Positions 50,264 through 59,719 of a DNA stretch of 64,000 bases are shown here, piece by piece; position 1 is the first letter of the stretch, and the number at the start of each line of letters is the position of its first letter. The notes beneath the pieces were generated by a model. That model was not told the origin of the DNA. It was given only the letters and a program-made list of their open reading frames with translations, and ran no database searches. The position numbers and the translations under genes were made by a program. Origin of the DNA: JBCDBD01 sp039184335 (GTDB taxonomy: Bacteria; Bacteroidota; Bacteroidia; Flavobacteriales; Flavobacteriaceae); assembly GCA_039184335.1 (NCBI GenBank), contig JBCDBD010000012.1, positions 1 to 64,000 on the forward strand, given 5' to 3'.

Positions 50264-51178
50264 CTACTCGCGAACCAAAGGCAATGTACTGCAACGAAGA
50301 AGTCCCTCTTGCTTGGCAATTTCAGCATAGGGGATTTCTTCTACGGTAAAGCCTTGTTCACGTAGCCAATTGTTCAATCGTGTAAAGTTCTTTTCTGAAA
50401 CGACCACCTCTGGCGAAATGGAAAATACGTTACTGAACATCTGGTACATTTCGTCTTTAGTAATCTCGAAAATATTTTCTTCCCCAAAAAAGTTGACCAA
50501 CCATTGGTATTCTTCAGCTATCAAAAACCCATTCTTATGTAATATCGCCTTGTTCTTGCCCACGGGCTGAAAACAGCAATCTAGGTGCAATGCATTTTCT
50601 TTCGCATCGGTGTTCGACTTGCGCAACTCAAAAGCCTTGACTTTCTTATTCGGAAATTGTGACCTGATATACTCGACCGCTTCTTTATTGGTACGTGCAG
50701 TGATATAGTCAGAATAGTCATTGCCTGTATAGGTTCCAATAAAAATATAATCGTTCCAGGGCATCACATCCCCTCCTTCGATATGTACCTTTTCTGGTGG
50801 TCTAATGATTTTTTGTGGGTCCAGAAGGCCCAAAACTTGTTGAATAGCCTCAAATTCCTTTTCTCTATCTGGTAAGATATTGGCATGAAAAAGCATATCC
50901 TCGATCACAAAGGCAATATCCCTACTGAAAATCTGATTGCAGTTCTCAAGTACTTTAGGTCTGAATACCGCAACACCATGCCTTTTAAGTACGCGTGAAA
51001 AAGCATCCATCTCTTCAACCATATCCTCCTCTTTAGGATAGGTGCCCGCTAAAATATGTGCCAAGGATTTGGGATCATAAGCTTCTTCAGGCGTTGGGGT
51101 AGGGCCACAGCTTTCGGCTGTTCCTAAGAGCACGGCCTTTAAAGTAGCAGTTTCATCGGCAATATGTAGCTTTAGCAT
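50264..51178 (-). CDS. Arginine deiminase-like / dimethylarginine dimethylaminohydrolase-like protein
   Basis: 304 residues of the pentein superfamily. Visible motifs: NQIFSRDIAFVIEDM, HIEGGDVMPW with the conserved Glu/Gly, LHLDCCFQPVG with His, and GLLRCSTLPLVRE with the catalytic Cys at the C-terminus. Likely hydrolyses or transfers from a guanidino compound. It lies between ctlX and gltA on the same strand as both; the pairing of this gene with ctlX suggests a common role in arginine/citrulline metabolism (inference). Confidence 0.85.
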   Translation of the reverse strand: MLKLHIADETATLKAVLLGTAESCGPTPTPEEAYDPKSLAHILAGTYPKEEDMVEEMDAFSRVLKRHGVAVFRPKVLENCNQIFSRDIAFVIEDMLFHANILPDREKEFEAIQQVLGLLDPQKIIRPPEKVHIEGGDVMPWNDYIFIGTYTGNDYSDYITARTNKEAVEYIRSQFPNKKVKAFELRKSNTDAKENALHLDCCFQPVGKNKAILHKNGFLIAEEYQWLVNFFGEENIFEITKDEMYQMFSNVFSISPEVVVSEKNFTRLNNWLREQGFTVEEIPYAEIAKQEGLLRCSTLPLVRE

Positions 51179-51259
51179 ACTTTACTATTTTGGTCGGCTA
51201 TAAAAAACGGCCATTTCCAAAACCCTGAAAATGCACCGTTAAACTTCTAAGCTATGGTA

Positions 51260-52543
51260 TCATCGTTTTTCTAAGTGGACAAAATCCCTATGGGTTTCAC
51301 CTATGTATATTTGCCTTGGCCTTCCTATCGGTTCTTTTCGCAATCGCATTTCACGCCATTGGGCAATCCAACCCGGTAATCTTCCCAGCGCGAACATGAC
51401 CGTGAACATATCAGTGGGAATACCCAAGGCCCTATAGATAATTCCAGAATAGAAATCCACATTCGGATAGAGTTTTCGTTTCACAAAATAATCATCTTCC
51501 AAAGCTTCTTTCTCCAGACCCTTCGCAATTTCCAAAATGGGATCTTCGATACCCAAATCACCAAGCACCTCATCCGCTGACTTTTTAATGATCTTTGCCC
51601 TGGGATCAAAGTTCTTGTATACCCTATGCCCAAAACCCATTAACCGGAACGGGTCATTCTTATCCTTGGCCTTGGCCATATATTTTTTGGTATCGCCACC
51701 ATCATCCTCTATGGCTTGCAACATCTCTAAAACGGCCTGGTTGGCTCCACCATGCAAAGGTCCCCATAGGGCTGAAATACCCGCTGAAAGCGACGCAAAA
51801 AGACCTGCATGCGATGACCCAACGATACGGACCGTAGAGGTAGAGCAGTTCTGTTCATGGTCGGCATGTAGTATCAACAACTTGTCCAATGCATCGATGG
51901 CGATGCGATTTTTCTTGTATTCTTGGTTGGGCTTTTTGAACATCATTTTATGGATATTCTCAACGTAGCCTAAGGTATCATCACCGTAGTCAAGGGGGAG
52001 GCCCATTTTTTTGCGCATAGTCCATGCTACCAATACTGGAAATTTGGCTAAAATTCGAACAATGGAACTGTACATGGCCGTTTCAGAAGAAACATCGACT
52101 GAAGTGGGATTAAAAGCAACCAATGCACTTGTCAATGACGACAACACTCCCATGGGATGCGCCGATTTCGGAAAACCATCCAAAATCTTTTTCATCTCTT
52201 CATCGACATGGGACTCATTTTTAATGTCGTTGTGAAAAGCATCCAACTGTGTCTTATTGGGCAGTTCACCAAAAATCAAAAGATAGGCCACTTCCAAAAA
52301 ATCGGCTTTCTCCGCAAGATCTTCAATGGCATAACCGCAATACCTCAAAATACCTTTTTCACCATCTAGAAAGGTTATACCACTCTCGCATGATCCCGTA
52401 TTCTTATATCCTGGATCAATGGTAACGATACCCGTGGTAGCCCTTAATGCCTTAATGTCTATTGCCAGTTCATCCTCAGTCCCCTTTATTACTGGAAACT
52501 CGTATTTCTTCCCTTGAAACTCTATCGTTGCTTTATCTGACAT
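51260..52543 (-). CDS. gltA: Citrate synthase
   Basis: Condenses oxaloacetate with acetyl-CoA at the entry to the TCA cycle. 427 residues, the Gram-negative type with an N-terminal beta extension (ATIEFQGKKYEFPVIKG). Catalytic and CoA sites: SSHAGLFASLSAGISALWGPLHGGANQAVLEML (both His) and GFGHRVYKNFDPRA with RLPGWIAQWREM. The region upstream holds TTAACAAT/ATTGTTAA arms (52598-52633) of unknown role. Confidence 0.97.
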   Translation of the reverse strand: MSDKATIEFQGKKYEFPVIKGTEDELAIDIKALRATTGIVTIDPGYKNTGSCESGITFLDGEKGILRYCGYAIEDLAEKADFLEVAYLLIFGELPNKTQLDAFHNDIKNESHVDEEMKKILDGFPKSAHPMGVLSSLTSALVAFNPTSVDVSSETAMYSSIVRILAKFPVLVAWTMRKKMGLPLDYGDDTLGYVENIHKMMFKKPNQEYKKNRIAIDALDKLLILHADHEQNCSTSTVRIVGSSHAGLFASLSAGISALWGPLHGGANQAVLEMLQAIEDDGGDTKKYMAKAKDKNDPFRLMGFGHRVYKNFDPRAKIIKKSADEVLGDLGIEDPILEIAKGLEKEALEDDYFVKRKLYPNVDFYSGIIYRALGIPTDMFTVMFALGRLPGWIAQWREMRLRKEPIGRPRQIYIGETHRDFVHLEKR

Positions 52544-52669
52544 GTACTATGAAATTTTAATATGATAAGATGTTAAAATTAAGAAAAAGCAATGCCATTA
52601 ACAATTTAAAGCGGTCATTTAGGGTATTGTTAACAACAGGGTTCTCTAGCAATAGTAGACAGAAGAATA

Positions 52670-54205
52670 TTACAGCACATATAGATCTTGGTAATATGCA
52701 TCCACAGATTTTTTCCACGTAAATCGGGCTTTTTTTGCATTTGCCTGGATTTTCTTCCACAAAGGTTTGTCATTGGCAAAAATGTCAAGTGCCTCATCAA
52801 AAACAGCCAGCATATTCTTTATTTTTTCATCATACGAAGCCCCAGCAAAACCAAACCCGGTTTTCATGTGGTTTACCGTATCGATCAATCCACCGGTATG
52901 GTGTACCAAACAAGGGTTGCCATTACGCATGGAAAGCATTTGACTGATACCACATGGCTCAAACAAACTTGGCATAAAATACAGATCTGATTCCAGATAG
53001 ATGGAATCTATCAAGCTTTCTGATTGTCCGTTTGTAAAAATAAAGTTCTTGTTTTCATAACTGATCTTCCGGAACAACTCTTCATACTCCGGTGCCCCGG
53101 TGCCCAACAACATGAAAATACCATCGACCTTTTCCAATTTTTTCAGAATTTCAATGAAGGCTTCTGGCGATTTTTTAAAAAAGTAAAATTTTTGTTCTGT
53201 AAGCCGTGCAACACTGGAGGCAATGAACTTGGGCTTCTCATCAACATATTCCATGATTTTCTCTCCGGTATGGGCCAAGAAATCGGCTTTGTATTTCTTT
53301 GACTCTTCTTGCAACCACCTAAAAAGGGCTTTCACGGTGTTGCGATATAGCTGTCCTTTGGGCTCAACATTGATGTTCTTATAGTTGCAACCGTTCAAAA
53401 TACCAAAAAGACGTCCTTCGTCATCTGCCTGTTTTAAATCTTCCTCCAATCCTTCACCACCAATAAATTCAGGAGGCGAACTTGGCAACATCACATCTTT
53501 CTTATAGGAGGGTGAAACCGTATGCACGGCATCGGCCAATCGAATACCGACCGCCATTAAGTTGATGCAATCTTGGTAGCGGTAATCCATCAAACGCCTG
53601 CGATCCATTGGAATTTGGGGAAACCAATTCTGGACAGAGGAATAATTGTTCTCAAAAGGCCTAATCCCTTGAATGGCTAAATTGTGTATGCTATAAACAA
53701 ACCGCGTATGCTTAAGCACTGTATATTCAGGATGGTATTCCCTCAAGTACAATAACAGACTTGAATGCCAATCGTGCAAATGCACGATATCCAAATGGCC
53801 AAAAACACCCCGCTTGATGGCCTCTGCCACTCCTGTACAGAAGATGACATACTTTACAAAATCGGTATAAAAAGGTTCTTCGGGATCATCATGGTAGATA
53901 TGGGCAATGCCTCCAGGTTCTATTTCAGGATGATGTAGTACATAGTGGTATATGTTTGGAAAACCTTTTTTTGGAGCTACTTCATAAAGTTCAGCGGTAT
54001 AGCCAATTCCTCTAAGGCTAAAATTCAATGTTGTCTTCAAGACACCGTGCTGATGCAATCGCGAATAAGAAGGTACAATGATGTGGACTTTATCACCTTT
54101 CTCTGAAATTTGTCTAGGCACATCGCGCACAACGTCTCCCATACCCCCGGCCTTACAATTGGCCAAACCATCATTTTCTGCGGCGGCGAATAAAAAGTTG
54201 TTCAT
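52670..54205 (-). CDS. glgA: ADP-glucose-type glycogen synthase
   Basis: 511 residues, glycosyltransferase family 5. The N-terminal AAENDGLANCKAGGMGDVVRDVP holds the KxGG nucleotide-sugar motif; the C-terminal domain has ASVARLTEQKFYFF, LLGTGAPEYEELF and SLFEPCGISQMLSMRNGNPCLVHHTGGLIDTV with the catalytic Glu region. Elongates glycogen. No other glycogen gene is nearby. Terminates upstream of gltA in the same orientation, gap of 126 bases. Confidence 0.9.
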   Translation of the reverse strand: MNNFLFAAAENDGLANCKAGGMGDVVRDVPRQISEKGDKVHIIVPSYSRLHQHGVLKTTLNFSLRGIGYTAELYEVAPKKGFPNIYHYVLHHPEIEPGGIAHIYHDDPEEPFYTDFVKYVIFCTGVAEAIKRGVFGHLDIVHLHDWHSSLLLYLREYHPEYTVLKHTRFVYSIHNLAIQGIRPFENNYSSVQNWFPQIPMDRRRLMDYRYQDCINLMAVGIRLADAVHTVSPSYKKDVMLPSSPPEFIGGEGLEEDLKQADDEGRLFGILNGCNYKNINVEPKGQLYRNTVKALFRWLQEESKKYKADFLAHTGEKIMEYVDEKPKFIASSVARLTEQKFYFFKKSPEAFIEILKKLEKVDGIFMLLGTGAPEYEELFRKISYENKNFIFTNGQSESLIDSIYLESDLYFMPSLFEPCGISQMLSMRNGNPCLVHHTGGLIDTVNHMKTGFGFAGASYDEKIKNMLAVFDEALDIFANDKPLWKKIQANAKKARFTWKKSVDAYYQDLYVL

Positions 54206-54257
54206 AAAGTTAGCTTACAAGTTAGTTTGTGTCTAATAAGATACGCTTAAAACAGCT

Positions 54258-54292
54258 CAAAAAAAAGCCTTTCTAAAATAAGAAAGGGCTTT
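54258..54292 (-). terminator. Terminator after eno
   Basis: A stem formed by AAAGCC(C)TTTCT and AGAAAGGGCTTT with one bulge; on the minus strand it is followed by about eight T, 27 bases after the eno stop. Confidence 0.8.
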
Positions 54293-54318
54293 GGTATATT
54301 AAAAAATCGTTACAGCAA

Positions 54319-55611
54319 TCACTTTACCTTAAAGGCTTTTTCTTGAGGGTAATACGCCGTAGCTCCCAAATCTTCTTCGATACGCAACAATTGGTTATAC
54401 TTTGCCATGCGGTCACTTCTTGAAGCAGAACCCGTCTTTATCTGTCCTGTGTTCAATGCCACTGCCAAATCAGCAATGGTATTGTCTTCTGTTTCACCGG
54501 AACGGTGCGACATCACTGAAGTATATCCTGCATTTTTGGCCATATTGACTGCCGCAATGGTCTCGGTCAATGTTCCAATCTGATTAACTTTGATCAGGAT
54601 CGAGTTGGCAATCCCATTGTCAATTCCGTGTGAGAGTCTTTCCACATTGGTCACAAAGAGGTCATCGCCCACCAATTGCACCTTGTCCCCAATCTTTTCG
54701 GTCAACAATTGCCAGCCATCCCAATCATTCTCATCCATACCATCTTCTATGGAAATAATCGGATATTTTTCGCACAAATCGGCCAAGTATATTGCTTGTT
54801 CCTCTGATGTTCTGACCATTCCTTTATCACCCTCAAACTTGGTGTAGTCATATTTTCCATCTACATAAAACTCAGCTGAGGCACAGTCAAGGGCAATCAT
54901 CACATCATCTCCCAATTGATATCCCGCTTTTTCAACAGCTTTGGCAATAGTGTCCAATGCATCTTCAGTACCACCTTCCAAGGTAGGGGCAAACCCTCCT
55001 TCATCGCCCACTGCAGTACTTAACCCCCTATCATGCAACACTTTTTTAAGGTTGTGGAATATTTCAGTACCCATCTGCATGGCATGACTGAAATCTTTGG
55101 CTTTTACGGGCATGACCATAAACTCTTGAAATGCTATTGGTGCGTCAGAATGGGATCCCCCATTGATAATGTTCATCATTGGAACTGGGAGTGTATTGGC
55201 ACTCACCCCGCCCACATAGCGATACAATGGCATGGCCAATTCTTCTGCAGCTGCTTTGGCAACTGCCAGGGAAACGCCTAAAATTGCATTGGCCCCTAAT
55301 TTTGACTTATTCGGGGTACCGTCCAAATCAATCATTGTTTGGTCGATATGGTTCTGTTCAAAGACCGAAGTACCAATCAGTTCTTCGGTGATAATGGTAT
55401 TTACATTTTCAACGGCTTTGGAAACCGCCTTGCCCATAAACGAGTCTCCACCATCACGCAATTCAACAGCCTCATGTTCACCGGTAGAAGCTCCGGAAGG
55501 CACAGCTGCCCTGCCCAACACTCCATTTTCAGTGACCACATCTACCTCAACGGTCGGATTACCACGGGAATCTAAAATCTGTCTTGCATGAATATTGATA
55601 ATAATGCTCAT
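54319..55611 (-). CDS. eno: Enolase
   Basis: Converts 2-phosphoglycerate to phosphoenolpyruvate in glycolysis. 430 residues with all hallmark sites: ARQILDSRGNPTVEVDV, GRAAVPSGASTGEHEAVELRD, MIALDCASAEF, SIEDGMDENDWDGW, LIKVNQIGTLTET and VMSHRSGETED. Separated from glgA by a clear terminator. A nearby -7 box is not certain. Confidence 0.98.
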   Translation of the reverse strand: MSIIINIHARQILDSRGNPTVEVDVVTENGVLGRAAVPSGASTGEHEAVELRDGGDSFMGKAVSKAVENVNTIITEELIGTSVFEQNHIDQTMIDLDGTPNKSKLGANAILGVSLAVAKAAAEELAMPLYRYVGGVSANTLPVPMMNIINGGSHSDAPIAFQEFMVMPVKAKDFSHAMQMGTEIFHNLKKVLHDRGLSTAVGDEGGFAPTLEGGTEDALDTIAKAVEKAGYQLGDDVMIALDCASAEFYVDGKYDYTKFEGDKGMVRTSEEQAIYLADLCEKYPIISIEDGMDENDWDGWQLLTEKIGDKVQLVGDDLFVTNVERLSHGIDNGIANSILIKVNQIGTLTETIAAVNMAKNAGYTSVMSHRSGETEDNTIADLAVALNTGQIKTGSASRSDRMAKYNQLLRIEEDLGATAYYPQEKAFKVK

Positions 55612-55725
55612 TCTATTGTTGTTTATGGTTGAAACTTAATTTGACTAAGATACAAAAGGGAATGGTTTAAGCTTTATGATATTGGTCATAATAGCACTTC
55701 GTAACCTAAAGATAAATTATAGTGT

Positions 55726-56835
55726 TTAGCTGCGACTAGCTTTAATGGCCTCAAAAAACTGATCAAACAAATAGTCGGCATCATGTGGTCCAGGACTTGC
55801 TTCTGGATGGTATTGTACCGAAAACACGTTTTTGTATTTCATTCTGATTCCCGCTACGGTTTGATCATTTAAATGGGTATGGGTAATTTCCATATCTGGA
55901 TGCGCTTCTGTTTCTTCGCGATTAATGGCAAAACCATGGTTTTGTGATGTAATTTCACCTTTACCTGTAATCATATTCAAAATGGGATGGTTGATCCCCC
56001 GATGTCCGTTATGCATTTTATAGGTTGAAATTCCATTTGCCAACGCCAATACCTGATGTCCCAAACAAATACCAAATAGGGGTTTGTTTGTCTTCAAGAT
56101 CTCTTTGGTGGTTGCAATGGCTTCTGTCAAGGGTTCTGGATCACCAGGCCCATTGGATATGAAATACCCATCAGGGGCCCATTCGGCCATGTCATTTTTT
56201 GATGCATTGTATGGAAAAACCTTGATGTAGGCATCTCTTTTTGCCAGATTTCGAAGAATGTTCTTTTTGATCCCTATATCCAGCGCTGAAATTTTGTAGG
56301 TAGCGTTCTTATCGCCAAAAAAATAAGGTTCGCTTGTAGAGACCTTAGAGGCAAGTTCCAACCCTTTCATACTGGGGATTTGTTTTAACTCTTCTTTTAA
56401 GGCCTCGACCTCATCTACCCTGGTCGATATCAAGGCGTTCATGGCCCCATTATCGCGAATGTAACTGACCAAGGCCCTTGTATCTACATCAGATATTGCC
56501 AAGAGTCCATTCTTTTCCAAAAACGATAGCAATCCATCGGCTCCAGGACGCGAATATTCATAACTGAAATTCTTGCAGACAAGACCCGCGATTTTTATGG
56601 AGTCAGATTCCACTTCTTCAGAAAGGGTGCCATAATTGCCAATGTGCGCATTGGTCATTACCATTAGTTGCCCGTAATAAGAGGGATCTGTAAAAATCTC
56701 TTGGTAACCGGTCATGCCCGTATTGAAACAAACCTCACCAAATGCCGTACCTTGCCTATCGCCTACTGCTTTTCCATAAAAAACAGTACCGTCTTCCAGT
56801 AATAAAAGTGCTCTTTTCCTTTTTTGATATTTCAT
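55726..56835 (-). CDS. carA: Carbamoyl-phosphate synthase small subunit
   Basis: Glutamine amidotransferase subunit feeding ammonia to CarB. 369 residues: N-terminal small-subunit domain (LLLEDGTVFYGKAVG, CFNTGMTGYQEI, IAGLVCKNFS) and a class I glutaminase with Cys in FGICLGHQVLALA, and His in SVQYHPEASPGPHD. CarB is not in the window. A strong terminator separates it from rplQ upstream. Confidence 0.97.
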   Translation of the reverse strand: MKYQKRKRALLLLEDGTVFYGKAVGDRQGTAFGEVCFNTGMTGYQEIFTDPSYYGQLMVMTNAHIGNYGTLSEEVESDSIKIAGLVCKNFSYEYSRPGADGLLSFLEKNGLLAISDVDTRALVSYIRDNGAMNALISTRVDEVEALKEELKQIPSMKGLELASKVSTSEPYFFGDKNATYKISALDIGIKKNILRNLAKRDAYIKVFPYNASKNDMAEWAPDGYFISNGPGDPEPLTEAIATTKEILKTNKPLFGICLGHQVLALANGISTYKMHNGHRGINHPILNMITGKGEITSQNHGFAINREETEAHPDMEITHTHLNDQTVAGIRMKYKNVFSVQYHPEASPGPHDADYLFDQFFEAIKASRS

Positions 56836-56865
56836 GTTACAATTAAGATTTCACAAAAAAACATA

Positions 56866-56897
56866 AAAAAAGGATACGTTTTAGCGTATCCTTTTTT
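56866..56897. terminator. Bidirectional terminator of the ribosomal operon, before carA
   Basis: Perfect 13 bp stem (AAAAAAGGATACG with complement) and TTTTAG loop, 26 bases after the rplQ stop. A and T tracts on both sides allow termination in either direction; it closes the spc/alpha ribosomal transcript. Confidence 0.85.
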
Positions 56898-56922
56898 CTA
56901 TTTTGAACTAGTAATTAACATT

Positions 56923-57429
56923 CTATTCCTCTGAGTCATCAACGGCCACCTCTGTATCTACCACAGGGGCTGTTTCAGCTTTTTTGGTTCCGCCTCCCCT
57001 TCTACTTCTACGTGTCGATTTCTTTTTAGGTTTATCGGCATTGTACAACTCGTTAAAATCGACCAATTCTATCATTGCCATATCTGCATTGTCCCCAAGA
57101 CGGTTACCCAGTTTGATGATTCTGGTATAACCCCCCGGGCGATCACCGACTTTTTCGGCTACCGTACCAAAAAGTTCTGTAACGGCATACTTGTTCCGTA
57201 GGTTTCTAAAAACAATCCGTCGATTGTGGGTGCCACTTTCTGTGGTTTGGTTGTTCTCAGATTTTGACTTTGTGATCAAGGGCTCAATGAACTGCTTCAA
57301 GGCCTTTGCTTTGGCTACCGTAGTATTGATTCGCTTATGCTCTATAAGGGAACATGCCATATTGGCCAACATCGCCTTTCGATGTGCCGCAGTTCTGCCC
57401 AAGTGATTGAATTTCTTTCCGTGTCTCAT
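56923..57429 (-). CDS. rplQ: 50S ribosomal protein L17
   Basis: Large-subunit protein near the exit tunnel. 168 residues: the L17 core (MRHGKKFNHLGRTAAHRKAMLANMACSLIEHKRINTT, GGYTRIIKLGNRLGDNADMAMIELV) fills the first 125; the last 45 are a basic-then-acidic tail (STRRSRRGGGTKKAE, then DTEVAVDDSEE) common in this phylum. Last gene of the alpha operon, followed by a terminator. Confidence 0.97.
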   Translation of the reverse strand: MRHGKKFNHLGRTAAHRKAMLANMACSLIEHKRINTTVAKAKALKQFIEPLITKSKSENNQTTESGTHNRRIVFRNLRNKYAVTELFGTVAEKVGDRPGGYTRIIKLGNRLGDNADMAMIELVDFNELYNADKPKKKSTRRSRRGGGTKKAETAPVVDTEVAVDDSEE

Positions 57430-57494
57430 GTTTTCGATTTATCATCTTGCTACCAGACCCCAACAAAATCATCGGGGGAGCAAAATATGATTAT

Positions 57495-58487
57495 TTAATC
57501 CTTATCCAGTTTATATTTGGTCAAATCCATTCCAAATTGAAGTCCCTTATTGATGACCAATTCTTCCAATTCGGTCAATGATTTTTTACCAAAGTTTCTA
57601 AATTTCATCAAATCGTTCTTATTGAAAGAAACCAAGTCACCCAAGGTATCCACTTCAGCAGCTTTCAAACAGTTCAATGCACGGACCGACAGGTCCATAT
57701 CGACCAACTTGGTCTTTAACAACTGGCGCATATGCAATGATTCTTCATCATAAGTCTCAGTCTGGGCAATCTCATCAGCTTCCAATGTAATTCTTTCGTC
57801 AGAGAAAAGCATAAAGTGATGGATCAAGACTTTCGCAGCTTCGGTCAATGCATCTTTAGGATGGATAGAACCATCGGTAACAATCTCAAAAACCAGCTTT
57901 TCATAATCGGTCTTTTGTTCTACCCTAAAGTTCTCAATACTGTACTTTACGTTTTTTACTGGCGTATAAACGGAGTCCACTGCAATACTTCCTAGGGGTG
58001 AATTTGATTTCTTGTTTTCTTCTGCAGGAACATAGCCACGCCCTTTTTCAATGATTACCTCAAGATTGATCGCCACTTTGGGATCCATGTTACAAATCAC
58101 CAAATCGGGGTTCAATACTTGATATCCTGAAATAAATTTTTGGAAATCCCCAGCTGTCAGTTGCTCTTTACCACTAACGGAAACAGAAACCGCCTCACTC
58201 TCAACATCCTCGATCTGCCTCTTAAAACGAACCTGTTTTAAATTCAATATAATTTCAGTAACATCTTCAACAACACCAGGGATGACCGAGAATTCGTGCT
58301 CAACCCCATCAATTCGAACCGATGTTATTGCAAAACCTTCCAAAGAGGAAAGTAGTACTCTTCGCAATGCGTTCCCAACAGTCAATCCATAGCCAGGCTC
58401 CAAAGGGCGGAATTCAAATTTCCCTTCGAAATCTGTTGAGTCTATCATTATAACTTTATCGGGCTTTTGAAAATTAAGTAATGCCAT
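57495..58487 (-). CDS. rpoA: DNA-directed RNA polymerase alpha subunit
   Basis: 330 residues. N-terminal domain for polymerase assembly (FRPLEPGYGLTVGNALRRVLLSSLEGFAITSVRIDGV), C-terminal domain from about residue 255 (DMDLSVRALNCLKAAEVDTLGDLVSF, MKFRNFGKKSLTELEELV) that contacts UP elements and activators. Between rpsD and rplQ as in the classic alpha operon. Confidence 0.98.
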   Translation of the reverse strand: MALLNFQKPDKVIMIDSTDFEGKFEFRPLEPGYGLTVGNALRRVLLSSLEGFAITSVRIDGVEHEFSVIPGVVEDVTEIILNLKQVRFKRQIEDVESEAVSVSVSGKEQLTAGDFQKFISGYQVLNPDLVICNMDPKVAINLEVIIEKGRGYVPAEENKKSNSPLGSIAVDSVYTPVKNVKYSIENFRVEQKTDYEKLVFEIVTDGSIHPKDALTEAAKVLIHHFMLFSDERITLEADEIAQTETYDEESLHMRQLLKTKLVDMDLSVRALNCLKAAEVDTLGDLVSFNKNDLMKFRNFGKKSLTELEELVINKGLQFGMDLTKYKLDKD

Positions 58488-58506
58488 AATTGGATCTGTG
58501 TTGTTT

Positions 58507-59112
58507 TTATTTAGAATATAACTCGACGATTAGCTGTTCTTTGATGTTCTCAGGAATCTGAAGTCTTTCGGGCACTGTGACGAAAGTACCTTCTTTCTTT
58601 TCCGTATTCCATGTCATCCATTCATAAACGCTACTGTTGTTGGCCAAAGAATCTACAATGGCCTGAACAGATTTAGATTTTTCACGAACACCCACAACAT
58701 CGCCAGGTCTTAATGAATATGAGGGAATGTTGACCAATTCACCATTAACAGTGATATGACGGTGCGACACCAACTGTCTTGCACCCCTTCTGGAAGGGGC
58801 GATACCCATTCTATAGACCACATTGTCTAAACGTGATTCACAGAGTTGCAAAAGCACCTCACCGGTTACGCCCTCTTTTCTTTTGGCAGTAGCGAACAAA
58901 TTTCTAAACTGCCGCTCTAAAATACCGTACGTATACTTTGCTTTTTGCTTTTCCATCAACTGGATAGCGTATTCTGACTTCTTACCACGGCGACGGTTGT
59001 TACCATGTTGTCCCGGAGGGTAATTCTTCTTTTCGAAGGCCTTATCGTCTCCGAATATTGCCTCACCAAACTTACGGGCAATCTTTGATTTTGGTCCTGT
59101 ATATCTTGCCAT
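58507..59112 (-). CDS. rpsD: 30S ribosomal protein S4
   Basis: Primary 16S rRNA binder. 201 residues with MARYTGPKSKIARKFGEAIFG and the S4 RNA-binding domain (RRGARQLVSHRHITVNGELVNIPSYSLRPGDVVGV). In E. coli S4 represses the alpha operon; a GC-rich hairpin just upstream of this gene (59189-59204) could have a related role here, which is speculation. Confidence 0.97.
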   Translation of the reverse strand: MARYTGPKSKIARKFGEAIFGDDKAFEKKNYPPGQHGNNRRRGKKSEYAIQLMEKQKAKYTYGILERQFRNLFATAKRKEGVTGEVLLQLCESRLDNVVYRMGIAPSRRGARQLVSHRHITVNGELVNIPSYSLRPGDVVGVREKSKSVQAIVDSLANNSSVYEWMTWNTEKKEGTFVTVPERLQIPENIKEQLIVELYSK

Positions 59113-59188
59113 CTTCTGATTTTTTGGAAGTGTGATTATGAATTAAGGCTTATCCTTCGACAATCTTTTGTACACTCCCGTGTGAAAA

Positions 59189-59204
59189 TCCGCCTTGGGG
59201 CGGA
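59189..59204 (-). promoter_or_regulatory. Hairpin between rpsK and rpsD
   Basis: TCCGCC-loop-GGCGGA, 6 bp stem with a four-base loop, in the 107-base gap before rpsD; on the minus strand it is followed by TTTT, so it could attenuate or regulate. Confidence 0.5.
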
Positions 59205-59219
59205 CCATATTAAATTAAT

Positions 59220-59612
59220 TTATACTCTTCTTCTTTTTGGAGGTCGACAACCATTGTGGGGCATTGGGGTAACATCAATGATTTCAATAACCTCGATGCC
59301 TGAATTATGGATTGAACGTATAGCAGACTCTCTACCATTACCAGGTCCTTTGACAAAGACCTTGACTTTTCGCAAGCCTGCTTCGTGGGCCACTTTTGCA
59401 CAATCTTCAGCAGCTACCTGGGCCGCGTAGGGTGTATTTTTCTTAGACCCCCGAAACCCTTGTTTGCCTGCAGAAGACCATGAAATCACGTCTCCTTTTT
59501 TGTTTGTCAAGGAAATAATGATATTATTGAAAGATGCGGTAATATGTGCTTCACCGGTAGCATCGACTATTACTTTACGCTTTTTTGTTGTTTTCGTATT
59601 TGCTTTTGCCAT
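59220..59612 (-). CDS. rpsK: 30S ribosomal protein S11
   Basis: 130 residues, platform protein of the small subunit. Typical sequence ITASFNNIIISLTNKKGDVISWSSAGKQGFRGSKKNTPYAAQ, VKGPGNGRESAIRSI and the end TPMPHNGCRPPKRRRV. Follows rpsM after 107 bases. Confidence 0.97.
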   Translation of the reverse strand: MAKANTKTTKKRKVIVDATGEAHITASFNNIIISLTNKKGDVISWSSAGKQGFRGSKKNTPYAAQVAAEDCAKVAHEAGLRKVKVFVKGPGNGRESAIRSIHNSGIEVIEIIDVTPMPHNGCRPPKRRRV

Positions 59613-59719
59613 ATTTTTTAGTTTCTAGCTGTTAGTTCTTAGCTATTGGAATCCTAAACTTTTACATTTCAAACAGATTCTTCTAACTTCTAAAGACTAA
59701 TGACTACTGTCTGTATTAA

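Noticed and set aside
59613..59719. TAG-rich tract between rpsK and rpsM, and a similar one before secY, considered as direct repeats
   Set aside because: Loose similarity only (GTTAGTTCTTAGCTATTGG-like); low-complexity AT-rich spacer, no regular unit, so not called a repeat or CRISPR.
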